Origin: JADHUC01 sp964617665
GTDB lineage: Bacteria > Planctomycetota > Planctomycetia > Pirellulales > Pirellulaceae
DNA length: 5,878 bases
Assembly: GCA_964617665.1 (NCBI GenBank)
Contig: CAZUAH010000761.1
Span: forward strand, 1-5,878
Reading direction: 5' to 3'
Translations under genes and position numbers: made by a program
Notes under the pieces: model-generated
The model's database searches: none
Seen by the model: the letters and a program-made list of their open reading frames with translations, nothing else
What the model was told of the DNA's origin: nothing
Shown: one piece after another, positions 1 to 5,851 of the stretch
How positions within the stretch are numbered: the stretch's first letter is position 1
Layout: each line of letters begins with the position of its first letter

Positions 1-299
1 GAGTGGAACAACTGGGCCACCTCGCCGCCCGCCGCATGATTGGCCTCGACGAACTTCACCGCATCGAGCTTCTCACCTGGCCGATCGTTGTAGGAAAACA
101 GCCCGATTGAGTACTGATAGCCGTAGGCCACGGCACCTACGCGGTTGCGTCCACGCCGTCCATTGGTCGCGACGGCTTCTTCATTCGCATCCGCGTCCGA
201 AGGCGTTGAAGCTGCGATCAGACTGGCGCCCGCCAATGCACCGGCCGAGGTTGTCAGGAAATCACGCCGCGACGGCTTGCGAGTCGTTCTCATGTTCAT
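1..299 (-). CDS. Tat-exported protein, N-terminal part; probable sugar isomerase/epimerase-like TIM barrel (runs off the left edge)
   Basis: The reading frame is open from ATG at 299 to the edge of the window, giving 99 complete codons and no stop. The start follows AAGGAG with an 8-nt spacer; a second in-frame ATG lies two codons later (293). Residues 9-15 read PSRRDFL, a twin-arginine motif, followed by a short alanine/glycine/leucine-rich segment (about 16-30) and a polar acidic stretch. This suggests export in folded form across the inner membrane. The mature part contains RVGAVAYGYQYSIGLFSY and, near the edge, GGEVAQLF. This resembles the first strand and helix of the xylose-isomerase-like (AP_endonuc_2) TIM barrel, in which the first strand leads to a glycine-rich segment. 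Too little is present to confirm the fold, so export is well supported and the enzyme class is tentative. It is the last gene visible in the minus-strand run, 99 bp after the likely end of the preceding gene. Confidence 0.7.
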   Translation of the reverse strand, partial: MNMRTTRKPSRRDFLTTSAGALAGASLIAASTPSDADANEEAVATNGRRGRNRVGAVAYGYQYSIGLFSYNDRPGEKLDAVKFVEANHAAGGEVAQLFH

Positions 300-307
300 G
301 TCAGAGT

Positions 308-313
308 CTCCTT
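308..313 (-). promoter_or_regulatory. Shine-Dalgarno site of the left-edge Tat protein
   Basis: On the minus strand this reads AAGGAG, followed by 8 nt and ATG at 299. It supports 299 rather than the internal ATG at 293 as the start. Confidence 0.6.
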
Positions 314-360
314 CGGCTGAGTGATTTGTTGGGACTGATGTGGGTGCTACTGGTTGAACG

Positions 361-390
361 GCCAACGGAGAAAGCTCGCTCTTTGTTGGC
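361..390 (-). other. Imperfect intercistronic hairpin
   Basis: GCCAAC (361-366) pairs with GTTGGC (385-390), and AAAG (371-374) pairs with CTTT (381-384). The loop is 6 nt, and GGAG (367-370) forms a one-sided 4-nt bulge. It lies in the 99-bp spacer between the TAG at 399-401 and the next start at 299. No T-run follows on the minus strand, so it is not a classical intrinsic terminator; it could be an mRNA processing or stability hairpin, or chance. I see nothing else in 300-398 except the ribosome binding site. Confidence 0.3.
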
Positions 391-398
391 TTCATGCT

Positions 399-492
399 CT
401 ACAGCTTGATACCGGTTTGTGCGGCGATGCCTCGCGTACAGTCCGTGGCTTGACGGTATTCGGCTTCGGAGTGCATGTGCGCGATCAAGTGC
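399..492 (-). pseudogene. Displaced C-terminal coding fragment of the small secreted gene
   Basis: Read on the minus strand from 491, one frame gives HLIAHMHSEAEYRQ and continues through ATDCTRGIAAQTGIKL to TAG at 401-399. This looks like real coding sequence: the third codon positions are mostly G or C, the composition is balanced, and it ends about 100 bp before the next gene. The other two frames are either rich in Arg/Ser/His or stop at 487-485. It has no start codon or ribosome binding site of its own. If 493-650 is removed, the upstream gene runs straight into it in frame through the codon GCG (652, 651, 492). I infer that it is the original 3' end of that gene. I do not recognise a motif in it. 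Confidence 0.5.
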
Positions 493-1351
493 GAAAAAGG
501 GGTCGGGTCTCATTTGTGCGAAGCACCCTACGGGCCGTTCCGGCAAANNNNNNNNNNGGGGGGCTATCTTGCCCAAAAGGGGGGGGGTGTTTATTGGGCC
601 CAACCCCCCCGGGGGGGCTTCCGCAAAATTCCCCCCCGACCCCTTTTTCAGCTTTCGGATCCGCTTGCGACGGGCGAATTCTGAGAGAGACGATCGTCGT
701 GTCGAGTTCGATCCAATCTCTTGCGGCCACAATCAAGTACAGCGTCTCACCGGTGGCGACGGGCACGGAGACCAGGACGATCGAGTCGCCTTTCCCCGGT
801 GTGTTGTCGTTGATGGCCAGAGTGCCCGAAACCAGGACGGTCGTTCCATCGCCTCGGTCGAGGTACCAATCGACGCCATATCCCGCGTCGCGCACGTCCG
901 GCGCCATGTAGAGCCGACCGCGAATGTCGACTCGACCGGTCAACGGGCTCTTCCATCCGACCGCCACGTGCACGGCATGAAAACGCCCGTACTTGTGAGC
1001 TTCCGGATGCACGGCCACGCTCTGTGGTGGAACGGTTCCCTGCCCCGGTCCCCAGATGTCAATGGGCCGATCTGTCACGTTCTTTGCAACAAAAGGGAGC
1101 GACGATCGCCCCGGCCGGCCCACGACTTTTCCCGTGAACCGGTCCAACCGATCGTAAGAGCCGTCCAGGTTGCCGTCGTTGGCGCAGAAGTACTGCCAAA
1201 CGCCTGTTACGTCGTTGCGGTCCGCAGCAAAGTCCCGCGCTAGATCCCATTCGTCTGCACAGACGAACGGCGACCCGACAAAAGCGATCAGCAAGACGAA
1301 GACAACCGGCCAACGGCGACCGACTCGAGTAGTCACCAGTGTCGTTCGCAT
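485..1351 (-). CDS. Small secreted beta-rich protein, unknown function; 3' end interrupted by repeat and assembly gap
   Basis: The start at ATG 1351 follows GGGAGG with a 9-nt spacer. An in-frame ATG at 1414 is less likely because it would put 21 extra residues before a normal signal peptide. Residues 1-32 form that signal: RVGRRW, a hydrophobic core VVFVLLIAF, and a cleavage site after VCA. The mature protein opens with DEWDLARDF and contains GVWQYF, then a series of short strands. They include KYGRFHAVHVAVGWKSPLTG, VDIRGRLY, VDWYLDRGDGTTVLVSG and LYLIVAARD. This looks like the beta-sandwich module common in secreted planctomycete proteins, possibly for carbohydrate or surface binding; no catalytic motif is visible. 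Only 651-1351 (233 codons) is trustworthy. As written, the frame continues through the repeat and the 10 N to TGA at 487-485, giving 288 residues, but the tail is glycine/proline-rich junk. With 493-650 removed the protein would be 264 residues and end at 399. Confidence 0.6.
   Translation of the reverse strand: MRTTLVTTRVGRRWPVVFVLLIAFVGSPFVCADEWDLARDFAADRNDVTGVWQYFCANDGNLDGSYDRLDRFTGKVVGRPGRSSLPFVAKNVTDRPIDIWGPGQGTVPPQSVAVHPEAHKYGRFHAVHVAVGWKSPLTGRVDIRGRLYMAPDVRDAGYGVDWYLDRGDGTTVLVSGTLAINDNTPGKGDSIVLVSVPVATGETLYLIVAARDWIELDTTIVSLRIRPSQADPKAEKGVGGEFCGSPPGGVGPNKHPPPFGQDSPXXXXFAGTARRVLRTNETRPLFRT
493..650. repeat. Long imperfect inverted repeat (possible non-autonomous insertion) containing an assembly gap
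   Basis: GAAAAAGGGGTCGGG (493-507) is the exact reverse complement of CCCGACCCCTTTTTC (635-649). Inward from these, the left arm (508-536) and the reversed right arm (634-604) still align imperfectly: both carry TTT.TGCG, then AAGC, a C-run, and a G-run near GGGCC. The whole would fold into one long hairpin around the unknown bases. It interrupts a protein gene. Such palindromic intergenic elements are typical of REP-like or miniature repeats moved by a transposase acting in trans, but no transposase is visible here. Its true length is unknown because of the N run, and the outer limits may shift by one or two bases. Confidence 0.65.
548..557. other. Assembly gap (10 N) of unknown true length
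   Basis: Ten consecutive N occur here. The round number suggests a scaffolding placeholder rather than a measured length. Immediately to the right (558-637) are runs of six to nine G or C, unlike anything else in the window, suggesting poor consensus next to a hairpin. Confidence 0.95.
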
Positions 1352-1360
1352 CCCGCTTTG

Positions 1361-1366
1361 CCTCCC
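1361..1366 (-). promoter_or_regulatory. Shine-Dalgarno site of the small secreted gene
   Basis: On the minus strand this reads GGGAGG, 9 nt before ATG at 1351. It decides for 1351 over the upstream in-frame ATG at 1414, and agrees with a signal peptide of normal length from 1351. Confidence 0.55.
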
Positions 1367-1452
1367 AGTTGCTTTCCGCACGTGTAGTTCATAGCCGTAT
1401 TGACCAGATGACACAGAGAAAGACTGGTTTGCGATAGCCCGGATCGCCTTCC

Positions 1453-2520
1453 CTATTTCCCGACAAACTCCTCCCAGCGGTGGCCCATTTCCGTTTTCCG
1501 CAACGGCCCGGCATGAACCAGGATGCGGAACCGAAATGGCAGCTCTTCTCCAGCCCCCAGCGTGTAGGGCCCCGTGAATAGAGGCGCTTGGTGAAACTCA
1601 TGCGGCATCGCCGCGATGTGCCAGGCGGGAGGATGTCGCAGATTCCCCGGATGATCCATGATCGTCGCGCCGCCCGCTTTCCCATCCACCATATCGAGAG
1701 TCAGATCCACCCAACGCGCAGGTTTGCCATGCAACGGTTCGAGACGCTTCCTTGTTTCCACGCTGATGGCCTTCGCATTGCTGGCAACTGCAGTCCCCTC
1801 GCTGTTCGAGATCGTCCAAGTGGTAAAACGGTCGTGATGTGGCACCCGAAACTGCAAGCCCGCATAGCCACCGAACCACTTGCCGTTCTCCTCACCCGGA
1901 ATTGGCGTGCGATCCAGAACCGCTCCCTTCACTCCGCCCATGAAAACGCCATGCCAGTCGATATGGTAGTTTCCCTTCCTGTCGGGAGCACTGACGTCGA
2001 TAATGCGTTTCTCGGTGAGATCCGCAGGGTGGCCCGGCGGATGGTAGTTGATTTCCAGCTCGAAGCGGGCCGAGAAATCGCCGTTGGCGGCAACCTTGAC
2101 CGCCGTCACCTCGGTGCGCCCCAGTTCTTTGTCCGGCCAGCGCTCTGTGCCTTCCGGCCAGGTCCAGTAGCCCTCCAGCCCGTTGATCTTCTTCCAGGCA
2201 AAACGCAAGCCGCGGTGCCAGAGGTGATCGCCGGGACGCAGATCCGTGAGCACCGCACCTTCGGTCGTCGCCAGCGGATGGAAATAGGGGCAGCCCTTTT
2301 CCTTTCCGTCCCGGAGATGGTTGAATTGCCAGACGACCTTGTCGCCGCTTAGCAAGGCGAGAGACGCAGGCGTTTGCCGCCAACAAAGTTCCCGTTTCTC
2401 CTTTGTCGCTTCCGCTGCATTGAGCACAAGAGTCGTAGGTCGCTCGGCAGCGGTTGCGGTTGCTACCGAGACGCTTGACACAAAACCCAGGAGCACGCAA
2501 AGCAGTGTGTTTCTCATCAT
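1453..2520 (-). CDS. Exported DUF6807 ('PmoA family') protein
   Basis: From the first of two tandem ATGs at 2520 (TAGGAG 4 nt upstream) the protein has 355 residues, ordinary for the family. An in-frame ATG at 2553 would add 11 residues before the signal and has no clear binding site. Residues 1-25 are a Sec signal: MMRN, a hydrophobic core, then a cleavage region ATATAA. The family's hallmark lies at about 79-105: YFHPLATTEGAVLTDLRPGD followed by HLWHRGL, a histidine-rich cluster that could be a metal or substrate site. Near the C-terminus are IMDHPGNLRHPPAWH and a strand-rich end with PYTLGAGEELPFRFRI. The fold is expected to be all beta. The 'PmoA' label in databases is historical: this is not the membrane subunit of methane monooxygenase. 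No biochemical role can be assigned from the sequence. In planctomycetes the family often sits near oxidoreductases and sulfatases, as it does here (68 bp after the sulfatase), which suggests sugar-derivative processing. Confidence 0.88.
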   Translation of the reverse strand: MMRNTLLCVLLGFVSSVSVATATAAERPTTLVLNAAEATKEKRELCWRQTPASLALLSGDKVVWQFNHLRDGKEKGCPYFHPLATTEGAVLTDLRPGDHLWHRGLRFAWKKINGLEGYWTWPEGTERWPDKELGRTEVTAVKVAANGDFSARFELEINYHPPGHPADLTEKRIIDVSAPDRKGNYHIDWHGVFMGGVKGAVLDRTPIPGEENGKWFGGYAGLQFRVPHHDRFTTWTISNSEGTAVASNAKAISVETRKRLEPLHGKPARWVDLTLDMVDGKAGGATIMDHPGNLRHPPAWHIAAMPHEFHQAPLFTGPYTLGAGEELPFRFRILVHAGPLRKTEMGHRWEEFVGK

Positions 2521-2524
2521 CCGT

Positions 2525-2530
2525 CTCCTA
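2525..2530 (-). promoter_or_regulatory. Shine-Dalgarno site of the DUF6807 gene
   Basis: On the minus strand this reads TAGGAG, 4 nt before ATG at 2520 and 7 nt before the adjacent ATG at 2517. It places the start here rather than at 2553; the 7-nt spacing slightly favours the second ATG of the pair. Confidence 0.55.
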
Positions 2531-2531
2531 T

Positions 2532-2545
2532 TGAACGAGCGTTCG
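2532..2545. promoter_or_regulatory. Operator-like dyad before the DUF6807 gene (weak)
   Basis: The plus strand reads TGAACGAGCGTTCG, in which GAAC and GTTC form a dyad around GAGC. On the minus strand it is CGAAC-N4-GTTCA, one base from the symmetrical CGAAC-N4-GTTCG layout of a Gram-positive-type LexA box. It lies just upstream of a ribosome binding site. A dyad this short can occur by chance, and a site inside an operon would be unusual. Confidence 0.15.
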
Positions 2546-2588
2546 AATGCCACGTAGTCTGGAATCCCTGTTGCATCTCAATCCAAGA

Positions 2589-4382
2589 TCACTCCGTTCG
2601 TCGAATACGAGCTTCCTTGAGTTCAAACGACGCTTGGTGGGAAAGGTCCACGGCTTGGACCACCAACTGGACCGTGCCCTTCTTGAGTTTGATCTGAGTG
2701 AATTTCAGTGGGAGCCAGCTCATTGCCGGAACTGGGCCGCTGGTCCAGACGGCGGCTCGGTCCTTCGCCTTCTTGTGTTCCGGCAGGGGATCATGCGCGT
2801 GCTGGATCGTTGCTTCGGCATGTTGGCCGCCGGAACCAATTCGGATCCTTGTGCCGACGCAATGCGGCATGCACCCGTACATGAGCGTGATTTCGTAACG
2901 GCCGGATTGCCGCACATCCAGATTCCATACCGCCGAATCGTCGTTTGACTCCCAATTCAGAATGGAATCATGAGCCCAGCCCGCATGGCGCCGAAACTTG
3001 AGCCCACCGTACAGCTTCGCATCTTCCGCTTGGAGAGCCACCATGTCGGTCGCTTCATATCCCACGGGTAGCGGTGGTGGATCAACGCCGCGGGACGTGA
3101 CGTCGCCGTACCATGCCTCGTAGGCCGCGGCCAAACGCCGGGTGATCTCTGGTTGCCGGTCGGCGATATCCACCTTCTGCCCCGGATCGGCGACCATGTC
3201 GTACAACTCATATTTCTTATCCCGATTCACCAGCCGATACTGCTGCGTGCGCACCGAACCGGGTGTCATGAGCGTATCACCGAGGCGGTTCTGGTGCGTG
3301 AAGATCAGACGATTCGGCCAATTCTCCGTTTCCCCGTTGAGTAGCGGAACGAGGCTGCGTCCGTCCTGCGGCAGCGTTTTGGGCATGGGTACGTCGCACA
3401 GCTCCATCAACGTGGGGAACAGGTCGACGTGAGCGGCAATCTGTGGAATGGTGCTGCCAGGCTCAATGTGTCCGGGCCAACGGATGAAGAAGGGGACGCG
3501 CACACCCCCTTCGTCAACTTCTATTTTTCTGCCCCGCATGCCGCCGTTGTAGCGTCGCTTCCAGGCACCTTCGCGACCGGGGGCCGGCATCCAGGGACCG
3601 TTGTCGCTGGTAAAGACCACAATCGTGTCATCCGCAAGCTGCAATTCATCCAGGCGGCTTAGAATCCGGGCCAGGTTGTCGTCGATGTTTTCGACCATGC
3701 CATAGACACAAGCCGTCTTCTCATCAAACCCGCGGTCGACGTACTTCGCGAAGTACTTTTCGGGAACCTGGTACGGATGATGCGGCGCGTTGTAGGGCAC
3801 ATAGCAGAAGAACGGCCGTTTGCGATTCTTCTCGATGAAGTCCAACACGGCGTCGGTTAGCACATCGGTGATGTAGCCTTGGGTTTGGACCGGTGTGCCG
3901 TTTCTTTCGATCACTGCATCGAAGTAGTTCTCCCACGCACCCCGGCAGAAGCCGAAAAACTCGTGAAAGCCGCGATGGTTGGGGTGGTAAGGCCCGTACT
4001 CGCCATTGTGCCACTTGCCGAAGGCGCCGGTGGCGTAGCCCGCACGGGAGAACGCGTCGCCGAGCGTCACTTCGTCCAGCCGTATGATCTCTTTCCCGTG
4101 CGACACCCAAGATGCACCCGACCGCAGGTTCCAGCGCCCGGTAAGCAAGCTGGCTCGCGTCGGCCCGCACATGGGGCTGACGAAGAAACGCTCGAACTGA
4201 GCTCCGGACGCAGCCAGCCGATCCATAGTCGGCGTGTCGATCTTGTCATTGCCATGCAATTGCACGTCGCCCCACCCCTGGTCGTCCGTCATGATCAGGA
4301 GAATATTCGGGTTTTCACTTGCCCGGCACACAGCCGTTGTGGTCACCACCAAGAGAAGGACGCACATAACGAGACGCATCAT
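2589..4382 (-). CDS. Exported arylsulfatase (formylglycine-dependent, type I) with C-terminal beta-sandwich module
   Basis: This enzyme hydrolyses sulfate esters, probably on a sugar or polysaccharide, outside the cytoplasm. From ATG 4382 it has 597 residues. Residues 1-21 are a Sec signal (VMCVLLLVV core, cleavage after CRA). The sulfatase core follows with all expected parts: metal-binding DD (33-34) in TDDQGWGD; the signature CGPTRASLLTG with Cys72 as the formylglycine precursor; GKWH (122-125); PHHP (200-203); metal-binding DNG (260-262); and the basic MRGRK (Lys286) before EGGVRVP. The signature carries Thr where Ser is commonest (CxPSR); this is allowed in the family. From about residue 447 a separate module of about 150 residues (GWAHDSILNW, SGRYEITLMYGC) resembles a jelly-roll carbohydrate-binding domain. 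Activity would require a formylglycine-generating enzyme encoded elsewhere. It lies 57 bp after the oxidoreductase, so co-transcription is likely. The substrate is not predictable from the sequence. Confidence 0.95.
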   Translation of the reverse strand: MMRLVMCVLLLVVTTTAVCRASENPNILLIMTDDQGWGDVQLHGNDKIDTPTMDRLAASGAQFERFFVSPMCGPTRASLLTGRWNLRSGASWVSHGKEIIRLDEVTLGDAFSRAGYATGAFGKWHNGEYGPYHPNHRGFHEFFGFCRGAWENYFDAVIERNGTPVQTQGYITDVLTDAVLDFIEKNRKRPFFCYVPYNAPHHPYQVPEKYFAKYVDRGFDEKTACVYGMVENIDDNLARILSRLDELQLADDTIVVFTSDNGPWMPAPGREGAWKRRYNGGMRGRKIEVDEGGVRVPFFIRWPGHIEPGSTIPQIAAHVDLFPTLMELCDVPMPKTLPQDGRSLVPLLNGETENWPNRLIFTHQNRLGDTLMTPGSVRTQQYRLVNRDKKYELYDMVADPGQKVDIADRQPEITRRLAAAYEAWYGDVTSRGVDPPPLPVGYEATDMVALQAEDAKLYGGLKFRRHAGWAHDSILNWESNDDSAVWNLDVRQSGRYEITLMYGCMPHCVGTRIRIGSGGQHAEATIQHAHDPLPEHKKAKDRAAVWTSGPVPAMSWLPLKFTQIKLKKGTVQLVVQAVDLSHQASFELKEARIRRTE

Positions 4383-4387
4383 GAAAA

Positions 4388-4392
4388 CTCCC
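4388..4392 (-). promoter_or_regulatory. Shine-Dalgarno site of the sulfatase
   Basis: On the minus strand this reads GGGAG, 5 nt before ATG at 4382 and 8 nt before the adjacent ATG at 4379. It supports a start at 4382/4379 over an upstream in-frame ATG at 4427, which would add 15 polar residues in front of the signal peptide. Confidence 0.55.
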
Positions 4393-4439
4393 AAGGAAAG
4401 GAGCGATTCATCGGAGATCTGCTTCACTCGACGCAGGGA

Positions 4440-5792
4440 CTACACCTCCAGCTTCCACGGTGCACGGTAGGGTTTGGTAACCAACGCGTTAGCCTCGTCG
4501 TCGCCGATAACCTGCTCCTGTTCACCGTCCCAGCGGATGCTGCGTCCCACTTCCCACGAGATGTTCATCAAGTGACCAAGGTTTGTCGCGTAGTGACCCG
4601 TCTGGGCGTCCGTTTCGGGCTGCTTGCGCTCACGAATGTTCTCCAGGAACACCTCCGAGTGGCAGAACTTGTCATCAGCAGGGAGAATCTCCTCCTCTTC
4701 GCTGAGCAAGTAACCCGCGGCAAGCTGTGTCTTCTTGCCCTTGGGTTCCGGCGCAATCGAGATCCGGCTGCGATCCACGACCATGGTGGCCTCGGTGCCG
4801 TAGAAGCATTTGGCATGCGATCGGCGAACACGCCGCGATCCCATTCGCATGCTGTACTGCAGAATGAAACCGTTCTTCGCGACCGGGCCGGGGCCGAACT
4901 CAAGCATCCCGTCGAACGTATTGGGCAATTCAAAATTGTCCTGGTAGGCGAACTGGCCGCCCATGGCCGACGCGGCAACGGGGTATTTGACGCCCATGGC
5001 CCAGGCGACGATATCGAAGTGATGCACGCCCCAGGCCACCTGGTGGCCGGCGCCCGAAAGCTTGAACCAGTCATAACCGTACTTGTAGTACATGTTCGGA
5101 TTGTACTGCTGCATCGGAGCCGGCCCGACGTAGAAATCCCAATCTAACTCCGGCGGCGGATCGCAATCGGCCGGAAAGCCACGGCCAGGTGCCCAGTACG
5201 TGTGGTCCCAGACCTTGACCTCGGAAATGTCGCCCAGCCTGCCCGACTGGACGATCTCGACGGCCTTACGATAGTGCTCCATGCTGTGCTGTTGAGTGCC
5301 GATTTGGACGACTCGATCGTATTTCTTCGCCGCTTCGATCAAGTAACGTCCTTCGCCGATCGAGTTGCCCAGCGGCTTCTCCAAATAGATGTCCTTTCCG
5401 GCTTGACAGGCAGCGATGGCAGGCAAGACGTGCCAGTGTGCTTGCGTCGCAATGATCACCGCGTCGATGTTCGTGTCGTCCAGCAGCTTGCGATAGTCGT
5501 GATAGACGGCCACCTTCTCACCGCCCGCTTTTTCCCGACCGCGGGCCAGATGTTTGGAATTCACATCACAAACGGCCACCATGCGAACGCCGGGCAATTC
5601 CATGAAGCTGGGCATCACCTGGTTCCCACCCCGCGCGCCGCATCCGATCAACGCCATATTGATCGTGTCGTTCGGACCGGGCCCGGCCTCTGCGCCAGCG
5701 GCGTACAGATTCGCGCCGGCCCAGGCAGTTGCCGCTGCGCCTGCGGTGGCGCCGAGGAACTCGCGCCGATTGCGTTGACCACTGCTGTTCAT
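4440..5792 (-). CDS. Tat-exported Gfo/Idh/MocA family oxidoreductase
   Basis: This is probably an NAD(P)-dependent sugar oxidoreductase acting in the periplasm. The 450 residues start at ATG 5792, preceded by AAGGGA with a 6-nt spacer. Residues 8-13 read NRREFL, a twin-arginine motif, followed by an alanine-rich segment to about 36. The Rossmann fold begins at MALIGCGARGG (dinucleotide-binding glycines 50-55), with Asp76 ending the second strand (AVCDVN), where the ribose of the cofactor usually binds. EKPLG (138-142) carries the family's conserved lysine. GHQVAWGVHHFD (249-260) supplies the histidines and aspartate expected at the sugar site. LDWDFYVGPAP (216-226) and the end GDDEANALVTKPYRAPWKL are typical of the planctomycete-rich branch of the family. 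Folded export with bound cofactor is the usual reason for the Tat route. The direction of reaction and the sugar are unknown; some relatives are NAD-dependent glycosidases. It is the first visible gene of the run. Confidence 0.93.
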   Translation of the reverse strand: MNSSGQRNRREFLGATAGAAATAWAGANLYAAGAEAGPGPNDTINMALIGCGARGGNQVMPSFMELPGVRMVAVCDVNSKHLARGREKAGGEKVAVYHDYRKLLDDTNIDAVIIATQAHWHVLPAIAACQAGKDIYLEKPLGNSIGEGRYLIEAAKKYDRVVQIGTQQHSMEHYRKAVEIVQSGRLGDISEVKVWDHTYWAPGRGFPADCDPPPELDWDFYVGPAPMQQYNPNMYYKYGYDWFKLSGAGHQVAWGVHHFDIVAWAMGVKYPVAASAMGGQFAYQDNFELPNTFDGMLEFGPGPVAKNGFILQYSMRMGSRRVRRSHAKCFYGTEATMVVDRSRISIAPEPKGKKTQLAAGYLLSEEEEILPADDKFCHSEVFLENIRERKQPETDAQTGHYATNLGHLMNISWEVGRSIRWDGEQEQVIGDDEANALVTKPYRAPWKLEV

Positions 5793-5798
5793 GTCTCT

Positions 5799-5804
5799 TC
5801 CCTT
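5799..5804 (-). promoter_or_regulatory. Shine-Dalgarno site of the oxidoreductase
   Basis: On the minus strand this reads AAGGGA, followed by AGAGAC and ATG at 5792. No convincing -35/-10 pair could be picked out in 5805-5878. Confidence 0.45.
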
Positions 5805-5851
5805 CTCAGAAAACGAGTTAATGGTTCGACTGTTTGAGTTGGTATTGGCCC

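Noticed and set aside
301..732. Minus-strand frame crossing the N run
   Set aside because: It depends on the arbitrary 10-N gap, passes through corrupted homopolymer sequence, gives an Arg/Ser-rich product, and overlaps the ribosome binding site of the next gene.
419..1243. Plus-strand frame of 274 codons across the gap
   Set aside because: It is antisense to the small secreted gene, which has a signal peptide and a Shine-Dalgarno site; this frame has neither and is broken by the gap.
1431..1447. Hairpin GCGAT/ATCGC just after the DUF6807 stop codon
   Set aside because: The stem is only 5 bp with a 7-nt loop and no T-run, so it is too weak to call a terminator.
1588..2352. Plus-strand frame of 254 codons
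   Set aside because: It is a shadow of the DUF6807 gene, which has clear family motifs on the opposite strand.
1453..2520. Methane monooxygenase subunit PmoA
   Set aside because: The protein is soluble and exported with one signal peptide and no set of membrane helices; the shared name comes only from the family label.
2547..2948. Plus-strand frame of 133 codons
   Set aside because: It is antisense to the sulfatase C-terminal module and lacks a credible ribosome binding site or family signature.
4308..4382. Lipoprotein signal on the sulfatase (cysteine at residue 19)
   Set aside because: The residues before the cysteine (TTAV) do not match a lipobox; cleavage after CRA at residue 21 by signal peptidase I fits better.
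3879..5147. Long plus-strand open frame of 422 codons
   Set aside because: It runs antisense across the sulfatase and oxidoreductase genes, whose motifs are unmistakable. Its translation has no recognisable motif and it is explained by high-G+C antisense shadowing.
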